A stretch of 64,000 nt of DNA from an uncultured Altererythrobacter sp. (GTDB taxonomy: Bacteria; Pseudomonadota; Alphaproteobacteria; Sphingomonadales; Sphingomonadaceae): NCBI GenBank assembly GCA_946886565.1, contig CAMPIX010000010.1, positions 13,826-77,825 of the forward strand, in the 5' to 3' direction. Within the stretch, counting starts at the first letter, position 1. Each line of letters opens with the position of its first letter. The notes under the pieces were generated by a model that saw only the letters and a program-made list of their open reading frames with translations, was not told where the DNA came from and made no database searches. Positions 42,675 to 53,323 of this stretch are shown piece by piece. The position numbers were made by a program, and so were the translations under genes.

Positions 42675-43741
42675 GCACCGAGGTGAAGGAGCAGCACGTC
42701 GCGGAAGGCACGGCCAAAAACGATGGCGAACGCCGGCTCAACATGATCGAGGCGATCAACGACGCGCTCGACATCATGCTCGAGCGCGATCCCGACGTCA
42801 TCGTGCTGGGCGAGGACGTCGGCTATTTCGGCGGCGTGTTCCGCGCGACCGCGGGCCTGCAGGAAAAGCACGGCAAGACGCGCGTGTTCGACACGCCGAT
42901 CTCCGAATGCGGGATCATCGGCGTCGCGGTGGGGATGGGCGCCTACGGCCTGCGGCCGGTGCCCGAAATCCAGTTCGCGGATTATATCTATCCGGGGCTC
43001 GACCAGTTGATCTCCGAAGCGGCGCGGCTGCGCTATCGCTCGGCCACCGAATATATCGCGCCGATGACGGTGCGCTCGCCCTTCGGTGGCGGCATCTTCG
43101 GCGGGCAGACGCACAGCCAGAGCCCCGAGGCGATCTTCACCCACGTCTCGGGCCTCAAGACGGTGATCCCCTCGACCCCCTACGACGCCAAGGGCCTGCT
43201 GATCTCGTGCATCGAGGACAACGATCCGGTGATCTTCTTCGAGCCGAAGCGGATCTACAACGGCCCGTTCAGCGGCTACTACGACAAGCCGGTGGAACCG
43301 TGGAAGCGCCATCCGCAAAGCGTGGTGCCCGAGGGGTACTACAAAATCCCGCTCGGCAAGGCGCGCACCGTGACCGAGGGCGAGTCAATGACCGTGCTGA
43401 CTTACGGCACGATGGTCCACGTGGTCGAATCGGTGTGCCGCGAGAAGGGCGTCGAGGCCGAGATCCTCGATCTGCGCACGCTGGTTCCGCTCGATATCGA
43501 GGCGATCGAGGTCTCGGTCGAGCGCACCGGCAAATGCCTGATCGTCCATGAGGCTACGCGCACCTCGGGCTTCGGCGCGGAGCTCTCGGCGCTGGTTACC
43601 GAACGCTGCTTCTACCACCTCGAAGCCCCGGTCGAGCGCGTGACCGGCTTCGACACCCCTTATCCGCACAGCCTCGAATGGGCCTATTTCCCCGGCCCGG
43701 TTCGCATCGGCGAAGCGATCGACAAGCTCCTCAAGGACTGA
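42671..43741 (+). CDS. bkdA2: Branched-chain 2-oxo acid dehydrogenase E1 beta
   Basis: 356 residues; forms the alpha2-beta2 E1 heterotetramer with the preceding product. It has the typical VLGEDVGYFGGVFRATAGL cofactor region, TPISECGIIGVAVGMGAYG and the C-terminal transketolase domain (VLTYGTMVHVV, EILDLRTLVPLD, VHEATRTSGFGAE). The ATG at 42671 overlaps the E1 alpha stop. It is followed after four bases by the E2 gene. Confidence 0.95.
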   Translation: MSTEVKEQHVAEGTAKNDGERRLNMIEAINDALDIMLERDPDVIVLGEDVGYFGGVFRATAGLQEKHGKTRVFDTPISECGIIGVAVGMGAYGLRPVPEIQFADYIYPGLDQLISEAARLRYRSATEYIAPMTVRSPFGGGIFGGQTHSQSPEAIFTHVSGLKTVIPSTPYDAKGLLISCIEDNDPVIFFEPKRIYNGPFSGYYDKPVEPWKRHPQSVVPEGYYKIPLGKARTVTEGESMTVLTYGTMVHVVESVCREKGVEAEILDLRTLVPLDIEAIEVSVERTGKCLIVHEATRTSGFGAELSALVTERCFYHLEAPVERVTGFDTPYPHSLEWAYFPGPVRIGEAIDKLLKD

Positions 43742-43745
43742 CCTC

Positions 43746-45113
43746 ATGGCGAAATTCACCTTCAACCTGCCCGACATCGGCGAAGGCATCGCCGAGGCGG
43801 AGATCGTCGACTGGCATGTGAAAGTCGGCGACATGGTCGACGAGGACGACCGGCTGGCCGACATGATGACCGACAAGGCGACGGTCGAGATGGAAAGCCC
43901 GGTCGCGGGCAAGGTGATCGCGGTCGCCGGAGAAGTCGGCGACACGATCGCGATCGGCTCGATGCTGGTGGTGATCGAGGTCGAGGGCGATGTGCCCGAG
44001 GATGTGCTCGAGGATGAGGAAGCTGCTCCTGCTCCAAAGGCGAAGGCAATCGAGGAGCGGATCGAGGTCGAGAACCCCGACGCGAGCGACGCCGACGATG
44101 CGGCGGCGGCCGAAAAGACTCAAGATACCAAACCCGTTCGCCCTGAGCCTGTCGAAGGGCCGTCTTCCCCTTCTGGCGCCGCGCCGGAAGAAAAGAACGG
44201 TGCTTCGACAAGCTCAGCACGAACGGAAGGTGGGCTTGACAGGAAGGTGCTCGCCTCCCCCGCCGTGCGCGCGCGGGCAAAGGACCTCGGGATCGACCTC
44301 GCGGAGGTAAAGCCCGCAGCGGACGGGCGTCTGCGCCACGCCGATCTCGACGCGTTCCTCTCGTACAGCGGCGGCGGCGGGTTCTCGCCCGCGGGCCGCG
44401 CGCGTGCGGACGAGGAGGTGAAGGTCATCGGCCTGCGCAAGCGGATCGCGCAGAACATGGCCGAGGCGAAGCGCAACATCCCACACTTCTCCTACGTCGA
44501 GGAATGCGACGTGACCGCGCTCGAAAAGCTGCGCGCCGATCTCAACGCCAGCCGCGGGAACAAGCCCAAGCTCACCATGCTGCCGCTGCTGATCACGGCG
44601 ATCTGCAAGACGCTGCCCGACTTCCCGATGATCAACGCGCGCTTCGACGACGAGGCCGGTGTGGTCACCCGCCACGGCGCGGTGCACCTCGGCATGGCGA
44701 CCCAGACCGACAAGGGGCTGATGGTCCCGGTGATCCGCGATGCGCAGGCGAAGAACCTGTGGCAGCTCGCGCGCGAGATCGTTCGCCTGGCCGACGCCGC
44801 GCGCGACGGATCGGCCAAGTCGGAGGAGCTGTCGGGCTCGACGCTCACCGTCACTTCGCTCGGCCCGCTCGGCGGGGTCGCGACGACGCCGGTGATCAAC
44901 CGGCCCGAAGTCGCGATCATCGGCCCCAACCGGATCGTCGAACGCCCGATGTTCGTGCCCGACGGGATGGGCGGCGAGCGGATCGAGAAGCGCAAGCTGA
45001 TGAACGTCTCGATCAGTTGCGACCACCGCGTGGTCGACGGCTGGGACGCGGCGAGCTTCGTCCAGGCGCTCAGGAAGCTGATCGAAACGCCGGTGCTCCT
45101 GCTCGCCGATTGA
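43746..45113 (+). CDS. bkdB: Branched-chain 2-oxo acid dehydrogenase E2 (dihydrolipoyl transacylase)
   Basis: 455 residues. One lipoyl domain (residues 3-80, lipoylated Lys44 in TDKATVE), a flexible linker, a peripheral-subunit-binding domain (about 168-204, ASPAVRARAKDLGIDL) and the catalytic acyltransferase domain ending in CDHRVVDGW (His427, Asp431). It transfers the branched acyl group to CoA. Residues about 130-160 of the linker ([10 protein letters not shown] ... STSSARTE) are encoded by a dispersed palindromic repeat in frame, an unusual insertion that the flexible linker tolerates. E3 is not in this cluster. Confidence 0.95.
   Translation: MAKFTFNLPDIGEGIAEAEIVDWHVKVGDMVDEDDRLADMMTDKATVEMESPVAGKVIAVAGEVGDTIAIGSMLVVIEVEGDVPEDVLEDEEAAPAPKAKAIEERIEVENPDASDADDAAAAEKTQDTKPVRPEPVEGPSSPSGAAPEEKNGASTSSARTEGGLDRKVLASPAVRARAKDLGIDLAEVKPAADGRLRHADLDAFLSYSGGGGFSPAGRARADEEVKVIGLRKRIAQNMAEAKRNIPHFSYVEECDVTALEKLRADLNASRGNKPKLTMLPLLITAICKTLPDFPMINARFDDEAGVVTRHGAVHLGMATQTDKGLMVPVIRDAQAKNLWQLAREIVRLADAARDGSAKSEELSGSTLTVTSLGPLGGVATTPVINRPEVAIIGPNRIVERPMFVPDGMGGERIEKRKLMNVSISCDHRVVDGWDAASFVQALRKLIETPVLLLAD
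44134..44226. repeat. Palindromic dispersed repeat inside the E2 coding sequence
   Basis: Two arms, 44134-44161 and 44200-44226, surround a GC-rich palindromic centre. The left arm is the exact reverse complement of 51529-51556 and the right arm of 51466-51492 in the gap-pgk gap. The element stays open in frame and encodes part of the E2 linker. Confidence 0.9.
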
Positions 45114-45147
45114 TCCGGGCAGGGCGCGGGCCAGAGGGGAGAATGGC

Positions 45148-45723
45148 ATGCACACCGATCCGCGCATCGATGCCTATATCGCGAAGGCGGCGGATTTCGC
45201 CCGGCCGATCCTCGAGCATGTGCGCGTCCTGGCGCACACCGCGCTCCCGGAACTGGAGGAGACGCTGAAATGGGGCGTCCCGCATTTTACCGTCGGCGGC
45301 AAGAACGCAGTCGGCATGGCCGCATTCAAGGGACATGCCGCGGTGATCATTCACGGCGAGGACGCGGCGCCCGAGGGGATGGGCAACCTGGGCAAGCTCG
45401 CCTCGCTCGACGAACTGCCCGGCGACGAGGAGCTGATGGCGCGGTTCAAAACCGCAGCCGCCGCGATCGCCTCGGGAAAGCCGCGCCGGCCTGCTGCGAG
45501 GCCCAAGCCGGAAATCGCCATGCCCGGCGATTTCGCGCAGGCGCTCGCCGCCGCGCCGAAGGCGCTCGCGACTTTCGAGGCTCTGGCCCCATCGCACCGG
45601 CGCGAATACCTCGAGTGGATCACCGGCGCCAAGCGCGAGGAAACGCGTACGAAGCGGCTCGCCACGGCGATCGAGTGGCTCGCCGAAGGCAAGAAGCGCA
45701 ACTGGAAATACGAGAACTGCTGA
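45148..45723 (+). CDS. YdeI/OmpD-associated-type DUF1801 protein
   Basis: 191 residues. The N-terminal DUF1801-like domain (ILEHVRVLAHTALPELEETLKWGVPHFTVGGKN) and the C-terminal OmdA-like segment (LAPSHRREYLEWITGAKREETRTKRLATAIEWLAEGKKRNWKY) match the YdeI/OmpD-associated family, whose function is poorly defined. The ATG at 45148 follows GGGGAG. It lies 34 bases after the E2 gene in the same direction but is not obviously part of that pathway. Confidence 0.88.
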   Translation: MHTDPRIDAYIAKAADFARPILEHVRVLAHTALPELEETLKWGVPHFTVGGKNAVGMAAFKGHAAVIIHGEDAAPEGMGNLGKLASLDELPGDEELMARFKTAAAAIASGKPRRPAARPKPEIAMPGDFAQALAAAPKALATFEALAPSHRREYLEWITGAKREETRTKRLATAIEWLAEGKKRNWKYENC

Positions 45724-45730
45724 GCCGGGC

Positions 45731-46189
45731 TCAGCGCACGATCGCGCTGTAGGTGATCCGCCCGGTGCGCGCTGCATTGCCGTCCACTGCGAAGCGCCAT
45801 CGCAAATGCGTCACGTCTTCGGGCGAAGCGAGCCGCCGGTCGCCGCCGTCTTCGACGCGCATCGTGCCGAGATGGCCCCAGTTGCGTCCGCCGTCGACCG
45901 AGACCTCGACCGCGTCGGAACTGCTCCGCTGAAAGGCCAGCGGACGCGGGACCGCGCTCGAGACGATCACCGGTGCGTCGCGCCTCGCGTCGCGCCATTC
46001 GACCATCAGCACGACCGTGTCCCCACGCCGCAGCTCGTCGGCGGGCTCGATGGTGCGCACGCGTTCGCCATCGGGCGCGGTCGTGATCCGTTCGACATAG
46101 ACGGCGCGCGACACGCTGCTCGCCGATTGCGCTGCAAGGCCGCTTGCGGCGAGGCACGCCAGGCCGCCGATCGCCAGTCCGATACGCAT
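45731..46189 (-). CDS. Exported hypothetical protein
   Basis: 152 residues with a signal peptide (MRIGLAIGGLACLAASGLAAQ, cleavage likely after ASGLAA). The mature part is beta-rich (AVYVERITTAPDGERVRTIEPADELRRGDTVVLMVEW) and resembles the strand pattern of periplasmic immunoglobulin-like repeats, without a name I can support. The ATG at 46189 was chosen because it starts the signal peptide; longer in-frame starts add an unlikely extension. Convergent with the YdeI-like gene, eight bases apart. Confidence 0.75.
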   Translation of the reverse strand: MRIGLAIGGLACLAASGLAAQSASSVSRAVYVERITTAPDGERVRTIEPADELRRGDTVVLMVEWRDARRDAPVIVSSAVPRPLAFQRSSSDAVEVSVDGGRNWGHLGTMRVEDGGDRRLASPEDVTHLRWRFAVDGNAARTGRITYSAIVR

Positions 46190-46342
46190 GGATTTGCCCC
46201 CTCTCGTCGTGTCGTGGAGGTGGCAGGAAGAGGCGAAAATATGGTTAACGTGAGCTTCTTTCGAACCTCGTGAAAAAGGCTCCCGCGAGGCCATTGACAG
46301 CCCTCCGCCGCTGGCCTAGTGGCGCCTCTCCCCAAGCGGCAC

Positions 46343-46419
46343 GCGGGTGTAGCTCAGTTGGTTAGAGTGCCGGCCTGTCACGCCGGAGGTCGCGGGTTCG
46401 AGCCCCGTCACTCGCGCCA
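46343..46419 (+). tRNA. tRNA-Asp (anticodon GTC)
   Basis: 77 bases with encoded CCA. Acceptor stem GCGGGTG / CACTCGC, D-arm GCTC-AGTTGGTTA-GAGT, anticodon stem CCGGC / GCCGG around CTGTCAC, and T-loop TTCGAGC. Anticodon GTC. Confidence 0.97.
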
Positions 46420-46490
46420 CTTGGGGACATTTTACTGAAATGGCTGAGCAATTCGCACCCGGCAGGACGTCCGGGCGGTGCGCCTCTGGG

Positions 46491-46706
46491 TCAGCCCCAG
46501 CGGCCGGTTTCCATCCAGATCAGGAAGCGCCGCAACGGCAGCAGCCAGATCACCCCGAGCACGAGATAGACCGGCGTCTGCGCCCAGACGGGCCAGCCAC
46601 CGATCAGCTCGGGCGCGTAGCGCGCGATCAGCAGGCCATAGACCGTCAGACCCGCCAGCAGCGCGAGGATCCCGACCGGAAGCCGCCAGCTTGGCCGATC
46701 GCGCAT
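46491..46706 (-). CDS. DUF2842 small membrane protein
   Basis: 71 residues with two hydrophobic segments (LPVGILALLAGLTVYGLLIA and WAQTPVYLVLGVIWLLPL) and a C-terminal RRFLIWMETGRW, matching the DUF2842 family of alphaproteobacteria. Function unknown. The start overlaps the stop of the upstream 5-formyl-THF cyclo-ligase gene by one base (TGATG), so it is co-translated with it. Confidence 0.85.
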   Translation of the reverse strand: MRDRPSWRLPVGILALLAGLTVYGLLIARYAPELIGGWPVWAQTPVYLVLGVIWLLPLRRFLIWMETGRWG

Positions 46707-47275
46707 CAGAACGGTCCGTAGAGGCGGGTGGGGGTCACGACCGCGTCGAGCGGGACGTCGTGCGGCTCGACCGGCAACTCGTCGACCAGTTGTCCGTCCC
46801 ACGCGAGACCGATGCGGACCGTGTCCGGATGTTCGGCGAGCCAGCGGTCGTAGTGCCCGCCGCCCTGGCCGAGCCGTTCGCCGCGGATGGTGAAGCCGAG
46901 CAGCGGCATGAACAGGACCTGCGGCGTCACCGCGTCCGCCTCGCGTCCGGGCTGGCGAATCCCGAACGGGCCGTCGACCAGATCGCTCTCGTCGAACGGA
47001 TCGGTGTGCGCGGCGAATTCCATCGAGGCGTCGCGCGCGGCGAAGCGCGGCAGCGCCACCGAATGCCCGCGCTCGGCGAAGAAGCGCGCGTAGGATGCGG
47101 CGGGCGCTTCCTGCGGATGCGCCGCGTAGAGCGCGATCGTGGCGGCCTCCGGTATACGCTCGAGCAGCGGAGCGGGCGGGCGATGGAACACCAGCGCGCG
47201 CACTTGCGGCGGCAACGCCTCCACCTCCGCGCGGCGCGCGGCGCGCAATGCGGTCCTCAATTCGGCCTTGGTCAT
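46706..47275 (-). CDS. 5-formyltetrahydrofolate cyclo-ligase
   Basis: 189 residues. It converts 5-formyl-THF to 5,10-methenyl-THF with ATP. The family signature FTIRGERLGQGGGHYDRWL and the N-terminal KAELRTALRAARRA are present. It lies just downstream of 6S RNA and zapA on the same strand, an order shared widely among proteobacteria; 6S RNA precursor and this gene are often co-transcribed. Confidence 0.95.
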   Translation of the reverse strand: MTKAELRTALRAARRAEVEALPPQVRALVFHRPPAPLLERIPEAATIALYAAHPQEAPAASYARFFAERGHSVALPRFAARDASMEFAAHTDPFDESDLVDGPFGIRQPGREADAVTPQVLFMPLLGFTIRGERLGQGGGHYDRWLAEHPDTVRIGLAWDGQLVDELPVEPHDVPLDAVVTPTRLYGPF

Positions 47276-47300
47276 GCCGCGGGTATATCGGGGAAATGGA

Positions 47301-47477
47301 GTGGCGGAACCACCATGGGTCGTTTTCCTTGGAAATCCACTGACGCCTAAGGGTCAGGTGGGCGCCGTATGCCCCGATCCCCAGGACGAACCAGTGAACC
47401 GAAGCAGGGACAGCTCCCGTGGATTGCTTATAGCCCCAGGGATTTTCTTGAAGGCTCGTGCCGGGCAGTCCCGCCAC
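47301..47477 (-). ncRNA. ssrS: 6S RNA
   Basis: About 177 bases between zapA and the 5-FCL gene. The ends pair through GTGGCGGGA and TTCCGCCAC (closing stem). Internal blocks typical of alphaproteobacterial 6S RNA are visible on the minus strand, such as GGGGCTATAAGCAATCC, TTCACTGGTTCGTCCTGGGG and GGCGCCCACCTGACCC. 6S RNA mimics an open promoter and binds the housekeeping RNA polymerase. Exact ends are estimates. Confidence 0.85.
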
Positions 47478-47484
47478 CCTTTAT

Positions 47485-48063
47485 TTAGGACGTCGTGACC
47501 TTGCTCTCAAGCTTGTCGGCGCAATTCTCGAGCAGGTCGGCGAATCGCTCGAGCGCAGGAGCGAGGTCGGGATCGTCGAACGGCCCCGATGCGACGGGGG
47601 CCGAGCGTGCGCTGTCGAGCTCGCCCGTCAGCGCTTCGTGCTCGCCCCTGAGGTTCTCGAGTTCGGTGCGCAGCACCGTTTCGTTCGCGCGCGCGGTCTC
47701 GACGTCGGCGCGCAGCGTCTCGATTTCGCTCTTCGCCGCCGACCCGCCAAGCTCGGCTTCGTGCAGCGCGCTGCGCAGGCGCTCGAGTTCGCTCTCGCGC
47801 TCGGCCAGCTCTGCCTGCGCGGAATCTGCCGTGTCGCGCGCGGTGTGCACGATCGCCATCGCATCGCGCTGCTCGTGGAGCTCGTCGGCGAGCAGGAGCG
47901 CGGCGAACAGCAGGTTCTGCGCCTCCTTGTTCGAGACGCTGCCGCCGAGCTGACGGAACTTGCCGTCGATCGCTTCGCCGAGCCGGGTGACGTGTGCTTC
48001 TTCGCCGTCGGCGCACGCGACCGTGTAGTCGCGCCCGCCGATCGAGAGCCGGACCTCGCTCAT
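47485..48063 (-). CDS. zapA: Cell division protein ZapA with extended coiled coil
   Basis: 192 residues. The N-terminal ZapA domain (VRLSIGGRDYTVACADGEEAHVTRLGEAID, then NLLFAALLLADELHEQ) binds and bundles FtsZ. After residue 90 comes a long heptad-rich coiled coil (QAELAERESELERLRSAL to LRTELENLRGEHEAL), making the protein about twice the length of E. coli ZapA, as is usual in sphingomonads. The ATG at 48063 overlaps the stop of a small upstream gene (ATGA). Confidence 0.92.
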   Translation of the reverse strand: MSEVRLSIGGRDYTVACADGEEAHVTRLGEAIDGKFRQLGGSVSNKEAQNLLFAALLLADELHEQRDAMAIVHTARDTADSAQAELAERESELERLRSALHEAELGGSAAKSEIETLRADVETARANETVLRTELENLRGEHEALTGELDSARSAPVASGPFDDPDLAPALERFADLLENCADKLESKVTTS

Positions 48064-48254
48064 CGTTCGAGCCCTTCGATCAGGTCGTCGAGTTGCCCGA
48101 GCGCGCCCGAGGCCGCCTCGCGCAGCCGCTCGTGTTCGTCGATCAGGCCAGAAACCGAGGGAGGCGCGGGTCGGTAAGTGTCGGCCGCGGCGGCGATTCG
48201 CCCCAATGCGGTCTCGATGCGCTGCACCGCGCGTTCGATACGCTCGCCATCCAT
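48060..48254 (-). CDS. Small coiled-coil protein upstream of zapA
   Basis: 64 residues, helical and charged (ERIERAVQRIETALGRIAAAA, then HERLREAASGALGQLDDLIEGLE). No named family that I recognise, but a short coiled-coil gene in front of zapA recurs in this group. Its stop overlaps the zapA start, so the two are translationally coupled and may act together in division-ring assembly. Divergent from tkt across a 193-bp promoter region. Confidence 0.75.
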   Translation of the reverse strand: MDGERIERAVQRIETALGRIAAAADTYRPAPPSVSGLIDEHERLREAASGALGQLDDLIEGLER

Positions 48255-48447
48255 GCGGATAAAATAGAGCAAATCCCTGCCAGCGCAAAGCCTTGGCCGT
48301 GCCTGTTGATAACTTGTGTGCGCCCGGGCGCGGAGCAACCACGGTCGGGCGCTGTTGACCTGCGCTTGCGCGTTACGCAAAGGCGTCGCGCGCCCGAATC
48401 GCGCGGATTCCCTCGCGCATCGAAACACCGCAGGAGCGACCCCGCGA

Positions 48448-50433
48448 ATGAGCCTCGACCCGACCCGTCTCGCCCCCATGGCCAACGCCATCCGGGCCCT
48501 TTCGATGGATGCGGTGCAGGCGGCGAACTCGGGGCACCCCGGCATGCCGATGGGCATGGCCGACGTCGCCGCGGTTCTGTGGTCCAACTATCTGAAATTC
48601 GATCCTTCCGCGCCCGACTGGGCCGATCGCGACCGCTTCGTGCTCAGCGCCGGGCACGGCTCGATGCTGATCTACTCGCTGCTCCACCTCTCGGGCTACG
48701 CGCGCCCGACGATGGAGGAGATCGCCAACTTCCGCCAGCTCGGCAGCCCCTGCGCCGGGCACCCGGAGAACTTCCTGCTCGACGGAATTGAGTGCACCAC
48801 CGGTCCGCTGGGGCAGGGCCTTGCGATGGCGGTCGGCATGGCGATCGCCGAGCGGCACCTCAACGCCGAGTTCGGCGGCGACCTCGTCGACCACCGCACC
48901 TGGGTCGTCGCGGGCGACGGTTGCCTGATGGAAGGCATCAACCACGAGGCGATCGGCATCGCCGGGCATCTGAAGCTCGGCCGGATGATCGTGCTGTGGG
49001 ACGACAACAGCATCACGATCGACGGATCGACCGGGCTTTCGACCAGCGAGGACATTCGCGCGCGCTACACGGCGACCGGGTGGCACGTCGTTGCGTGCGA
49101 CGGGCACGATCCCGCCGATATCGCGCGTGCGATCGACGAGGCGCTCGCCGACGAGCGGCCCTCGCTCGTCGCCTGCCGCACGGTGATCGGCAAGGGCGCG
49201 CCCAACAAGCAGGGCACCAGCGCAACCCACGGCGCGGCGCTCGGCGCCGACGAGGTTGCTGCGGCGCGCGAGGAGCTGGGCTGGGACGCGCCCGAGTTCG
49301 AGATTCCCGAGGGCATTCTCGCCGACTGGCGCGCGACCGGCGAGCGTGGTGCCAAAGCGCACGGCGAATGGCGCGATCGGCTCGGAGCTTCCGGGCACAA
49401 GGCCGAGTTCGAGCGCCGCATGGCGGGCGATCTGCCTGCCGATGACAAGGCCGCGCAGGCATTCGCCGAATGGCTCGGCAAGGACAAGAAGGTCGCGACG
49501 CGCAAGGCGTCCGAAATGGCGCTCGAGGTGCTCGTTCCGCTGCTGCCCGAGATGATCGGGGGCTCGGCCGACCTGACCGGCTCGAACAACACCAAGACCA
49601 AGGCGATGCAGCCGCTTACCGCCGAGAATTACGGCGGCCGCTATCTCTATTACGGGATCCGCGAGTTCGGCATGGCCGCGGCGATGAACGGCATGGCGCT
49701 GCACGGCGGCGTCATCCCCTACGGCGGCACGTTCCTGATCTTCAGCGACTATTGCCGCAATGCGGTGCGGCTCTCGGCATTGCAACAGACGCGCGCAATC
49801 TACGTCTTCACCCACGATTCGATTGGACTGGGCGAGGACGGGCCGACCCACCAGCCCATCGAACAGCTGATGAGCCTGCGCCTCATTCCCAACCTCAACG
49901 TGTTCCGCCCGGCGGACGTGATCGAGACCGCCGAATGCTGGCAGCTCGCGCTGCAACACAAGGAAACGCCCTCGGTCCTCGCGCTCAGCCGCCAGAACCT
50001 GCCGCAGCTGCGCCATGCCGAAAATCCAGCGGGCGAGATGCTGAGCGGCAAGGGCGCTTATCGCCTGCGCAACGCCAAGGCCGCGCGCAAGGTCGTGCTG
50101 ATCGCGACCGGCTCCGAGGTCGAGGTGGCCTGCGCGACCGCCGAAGCGCTCGAGGCCGAGGGCGTGGGTGCCGACGTGATTTCAATGCCTTGCATGGAGC
50201 TCTTCGCAGGACAGGACGAGGCCTATCGTCGCGAGCTTCTGCCCACCGACGCGCTCAAGGTCTCGATCGAGGCCGGCTCGACGCTCGGGTGGGAGCGCTA
50301 CACCGGCACCGATGGCCTGCAGATCGGCCTCGACCGCTTCGGCGCCTCGGCCCCGGCCGAGGATCTGTTCGCAAAATTCGGCTTCACCGCTGAAGCCATC
50401 GTTCCCAAAATCAAAGCCAAGCTGGGCATTTAA
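48448..50433 (+). CDS. tkt: Transketolase
   Basis: 661 residues, full length. It is thiamine-diphosphate-dependent and interconverts pentose-phosphate and glycolytic sugars. Motifs: [30 protein letters not shown], the pyrimidine domain [19 protein letters not shown] and [20 protein letters not shown]. The ATG at 48448 is preceded by CAGGAG at a slightly long distance. First gene of a tkt-gap-pgk-thioesterase-aldolase run, all on the plus strand. Confidence 0.97.
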   Translation: MSLDPTRLAPMANAIRALSMDAVQAANSGHPGMPMGMADVAAVLWSNYLKFDPSAPDWADRDRFVLSAGHGSMLIYSLLHLSGYARPTMEEIANFRQLGSPCAGHPENFLLDGIECTTGPLGQGLAMAVGMAIAERHLNAEFGGDLVDHRTWVVAGDGCLMEGINHEAIGIAGHLKLGRMIVLWDDNSITIDGSTGLSTSEDIRARYTATGWHVVACDGHDPADIARAIDEALADERPSLVACRTVIGKGAPNKQGTSATHGAALGADEVAAAREELGWDAPEFEIPEGILADWRATGERGAKAHGEWRDRLGASGHKAEFERRMAGDLPADDKAAQAFAEWLGKDKKVATRKASEMALEVLVPLLPEMIGGSADLTGSNNTKTKAMQPLTAENYGGRYLYYGIREFGMAAAMNGMALHGGVIPYGGTFLIFSDYCRNAVRLSALQQTRAIYVFTHDSIGLGEDGPTHQPIEQLMSLRLIPNLNVFRPADVIETAECWQLALQHKETPSVLALSRQNLPQLRHAENPAGEMLSGKGAYRLRNAKAARKVVLIATGSEVEVACATAEALEAEGVGADVISMPCMELFAGQDEAYRRELLPTDALKVSIEAGSTLGWERYTGTDGLQIGLDRFGASAPAEDLFAKFGFTAEAIVPKIKAKLGI

Positions 50434-50447
50434 CAGGAGCTTCTCAC

Positions 50448-51455
<1,008 letters not shown>

Positions 51456-51465
51456 CTCAGAAAAA

Positions 51466-51556
51466 CCGTTCGTGCTGAGCTTGTCGAAGCACCGCACTTT
51501 CTTCTAGCGCAACGCCCGAAAGAAAAGCGGCCCTTCGACAGGCTCAGGGCGAACGG
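51466..51556. repeat. Palindromic dispersed repeat between gap and pgk
   Basis: Inverted-orientation counterpart of the element in the E2 gene: arms at 51466-51492 and 51529-51556 match the E2 arms exactly, with a diverged centre. The right arm ends in GAACGG, and the pgk Shine-Dalgarno GGAGG (51555-51559) begins within it. Confidence 0.9.
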
Positions 51557-51565
51557 AGGTTTGGT

Positions 51566-52765
51566 TTGGCGAAGTTCAAGACCCTCGACGATCTCGGCGA
51601 CGTGCGCGGCAAAGTCGCGCTCGTGCGCGTCGATCTCAACCTGCCGATGAAGGACGGTTCGGCGACCGACGTCACCCGCGTCGAGGCGAGCATGCCGACG
51701 ATCCTCGAACTGGCCGACGCGGGCGCCAAGGTGCTGCTGCTGGCGCACTTCGGGCGGCCCAAGGGCGCGCGCCATTCGACCATGAGCACCAGCATGGTCC
51801 AGGGCGACGCCGAGCGCGTGCTCGGGCGCGAGATCATGTTCATTCCCGAGGTCACGGGCCCGGTGGTCGAACAGGCGATCGGCATCCTCAGGAACGGCGA
51901 CATCGGCCTGCTCGACAACGTTCGTTTCTGGCCGGGCGAGGAAGCGAACGACCCCGAATTCGCGAAGGGGATCGCTGCGCACGGCGATCTCTACGTCAAC
52001 GACGCCTTCTCCGCCGCGCACCGCGCGCACGCGAGTACCGAGGGGCTCGCGCACCTGCTGCCCGCCTATGCCGGGCGCGCGATGGAGAAGGAGCTGACCG
52101 CGCTCGACAAGGCGCTTGGCAACCCCGAAACGCCGGTCGCGGCGGTGGTCGGCGGGGCGAAGGTCTCGACCAAGCTCGACGTGCTCGAGAACCTCGTCGG
52201 CCGGGTGCAGCACCTGATCATCGGCGGGGGCATGGCCAACACCTTCCTCGCCGCACGCGGGGTCGATGTCGGCAAGTCGCTGTGCGAGCACGACCTCGCC
52301 TCCACCGCCAACGCGATCATGGACAAGGCCGACCACGCCGGCTGCACGGTGCATCTGCCCTACGACGTCGTGGTGGCCGGGGAATTCTCCGCCAATCCGC
52401 CGTCCCTGCGCACTTGCAACGTCCACGAGGTGGCGGCCGACGAGATGATCCTCGATATCGGCCCGCAGGCGGTCGAGGCGCTCGCCGATGTGCTCAAGAT
52501 CTGCCGCACGCTGGTGTGGAACGGCCCGCTCGGCGCATTCGAAACCGAACCGTTCGATGCCGCCACCGTCGCACTGGCGAAGATCGCCGCGGCGCTGACG
52601 CAGGACGGTTCGCTGACTTCGGTGGCGGGCGGCGGGGATACCGTGGCGGCGCTCAATCGTGCAGGTGTGGCGAGCGATTTCACTTACGTTTCAACCGCGG
52701 GCGGCGCTTTCCTCGAATGGATGGAAGGCAAGGAACTGCCCGGCGTCGCGGCGCTGTCGAAGTGA
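51566..52765 (+). CDS. pgk: Phosphoglycerate kinase
   Basis: 399 residues. [12 protein letters not shown] at the N-terminus, HFGRPKG, the [10 protein letters not shown] loop, [10 protein letters not shown], and the C-terminal nucleotide-binding GGGDTVAA. The start is TTG at 51566, six bases after GGAGG; no ATG or GTG in frame fits the family N-terminus ([12 protein letters not shown]). The stop overlaps the GTG start of the thioesterase gene. Confidence 0.96.
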   Translation: MAKFKTLDDLGDVRGKVALVRVDLNLPMKDGSATDVTRVEASMPTILELADAGAKVLLLAHFGRPKGARHSTMSTSMVQGDAERVLGREIMFIPEVTGPVVEQAIGILRNGDIGLLDNVRFWPGEEANDPEFAKGIAAHGDLYVNDAFSAAHRAHASTEGLAHLLPAYAGRAMEKELTALDKALGNPETPVAAVVGGAKVSTKLDVLENLVGRVQHLIIGGGMANTFLAARGVDVGKSLCEHDLASTANAIMDKADHAGCTVHLPYDVVVAGEFSANPPSLRTCNVHEVAADEMILDIGPQAVEALADVLKICRTLVWNGPLGAFETEPFDAATVALAKIAAALTQDGSLTSVAGGGDTVAALNRAGVASDFTYVSTAGGAFLEWMEGKELPGVAALSK

Positions 52766-53241
52766 GCGAGGCCTCGGCGGTCGGCGCGGGGAGCGGGCTG
52801 ACCGCGATCACCGAGGGCGAGTGGGCCGGGTGGTCGACCTGGCTTGGCGATCCGTTCGAGCAGCGCGCGGGGCCGTTCTACGAGAAGGAGCTCGACGACG
52901 GCTCCGCGCTGTGCGCCTTCCGCGCCGAGGAGCGCCACATGAACGGTGCGGGCTTCATGCACGGCGGTTGCCTGATGACCTTTGCCGATTCGGCGATCTT
53001 CTCCATCGCGCGCAAGGCGATGGGCGGCAGCCATGGCGTCACGCTGCACCTCACCGGCGATTTCCTCGATCCGGCGCGGGCCGGCCAGATGATCGAAGCG
53101 CGCGGCGAAGTCGTGCGCGCGGGCGGCAAGACGGTGTTCGTGCAGGGTATCGTCACCGCCGACGGTCAGCCGGTGCTGCGCTTTGACGCGATCATTCGAA
53201 AAGTTTCTGGCATCCGCAAGATTTCCGGCAAGCGCGTCTAG
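52762..53241 (+). CDS. PaaI-family hotdog thioesterase
   Basis: 159 residues from GTG at 52762, which overlaps the pgk stop (GTGA). The hotdog fold signature [21 protein letters not shown] and the strand [39 protein letters not shown] match acyl-CoA thioesterases of the PaaI type. Substrate unknown. It is translationally coupled to pgk, although the reaction has no clear link to glycolysis. Confidence 0.88.
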   Translation: MSEASAVGAGSGLTAITEGEWAGWSTWLGDPFEQRAGPFYEKELDDGSALCAFRAEERHMNGAGFMHGGCLMTFADSAIFSIARKAMGGSHGVTLHLTGDFLDPARAGQMIEARGEVVRAGGKTVFVQGIVTADGQPVLRFDAIIRKVSGIRKISGKRV

Positions 53242-53323
53242 GACCCGAATGCCGGTTGCGAAGGCACCGGGCGCTGGCTAAGCGCTCCGCGCGCATACGA
53301 ATGCACGAGCAAGGGATTCGCCG

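Noticed and set aside
46491..47477. One long minus-strand frame covering DUF2842, 5-FCL and 6S RNA
   Set aside because: Only its last 71 residues are a real protein (DUF2842). The rest is an out-of-frame reading of the 5-FCL gene and of the 6S RNA gene.
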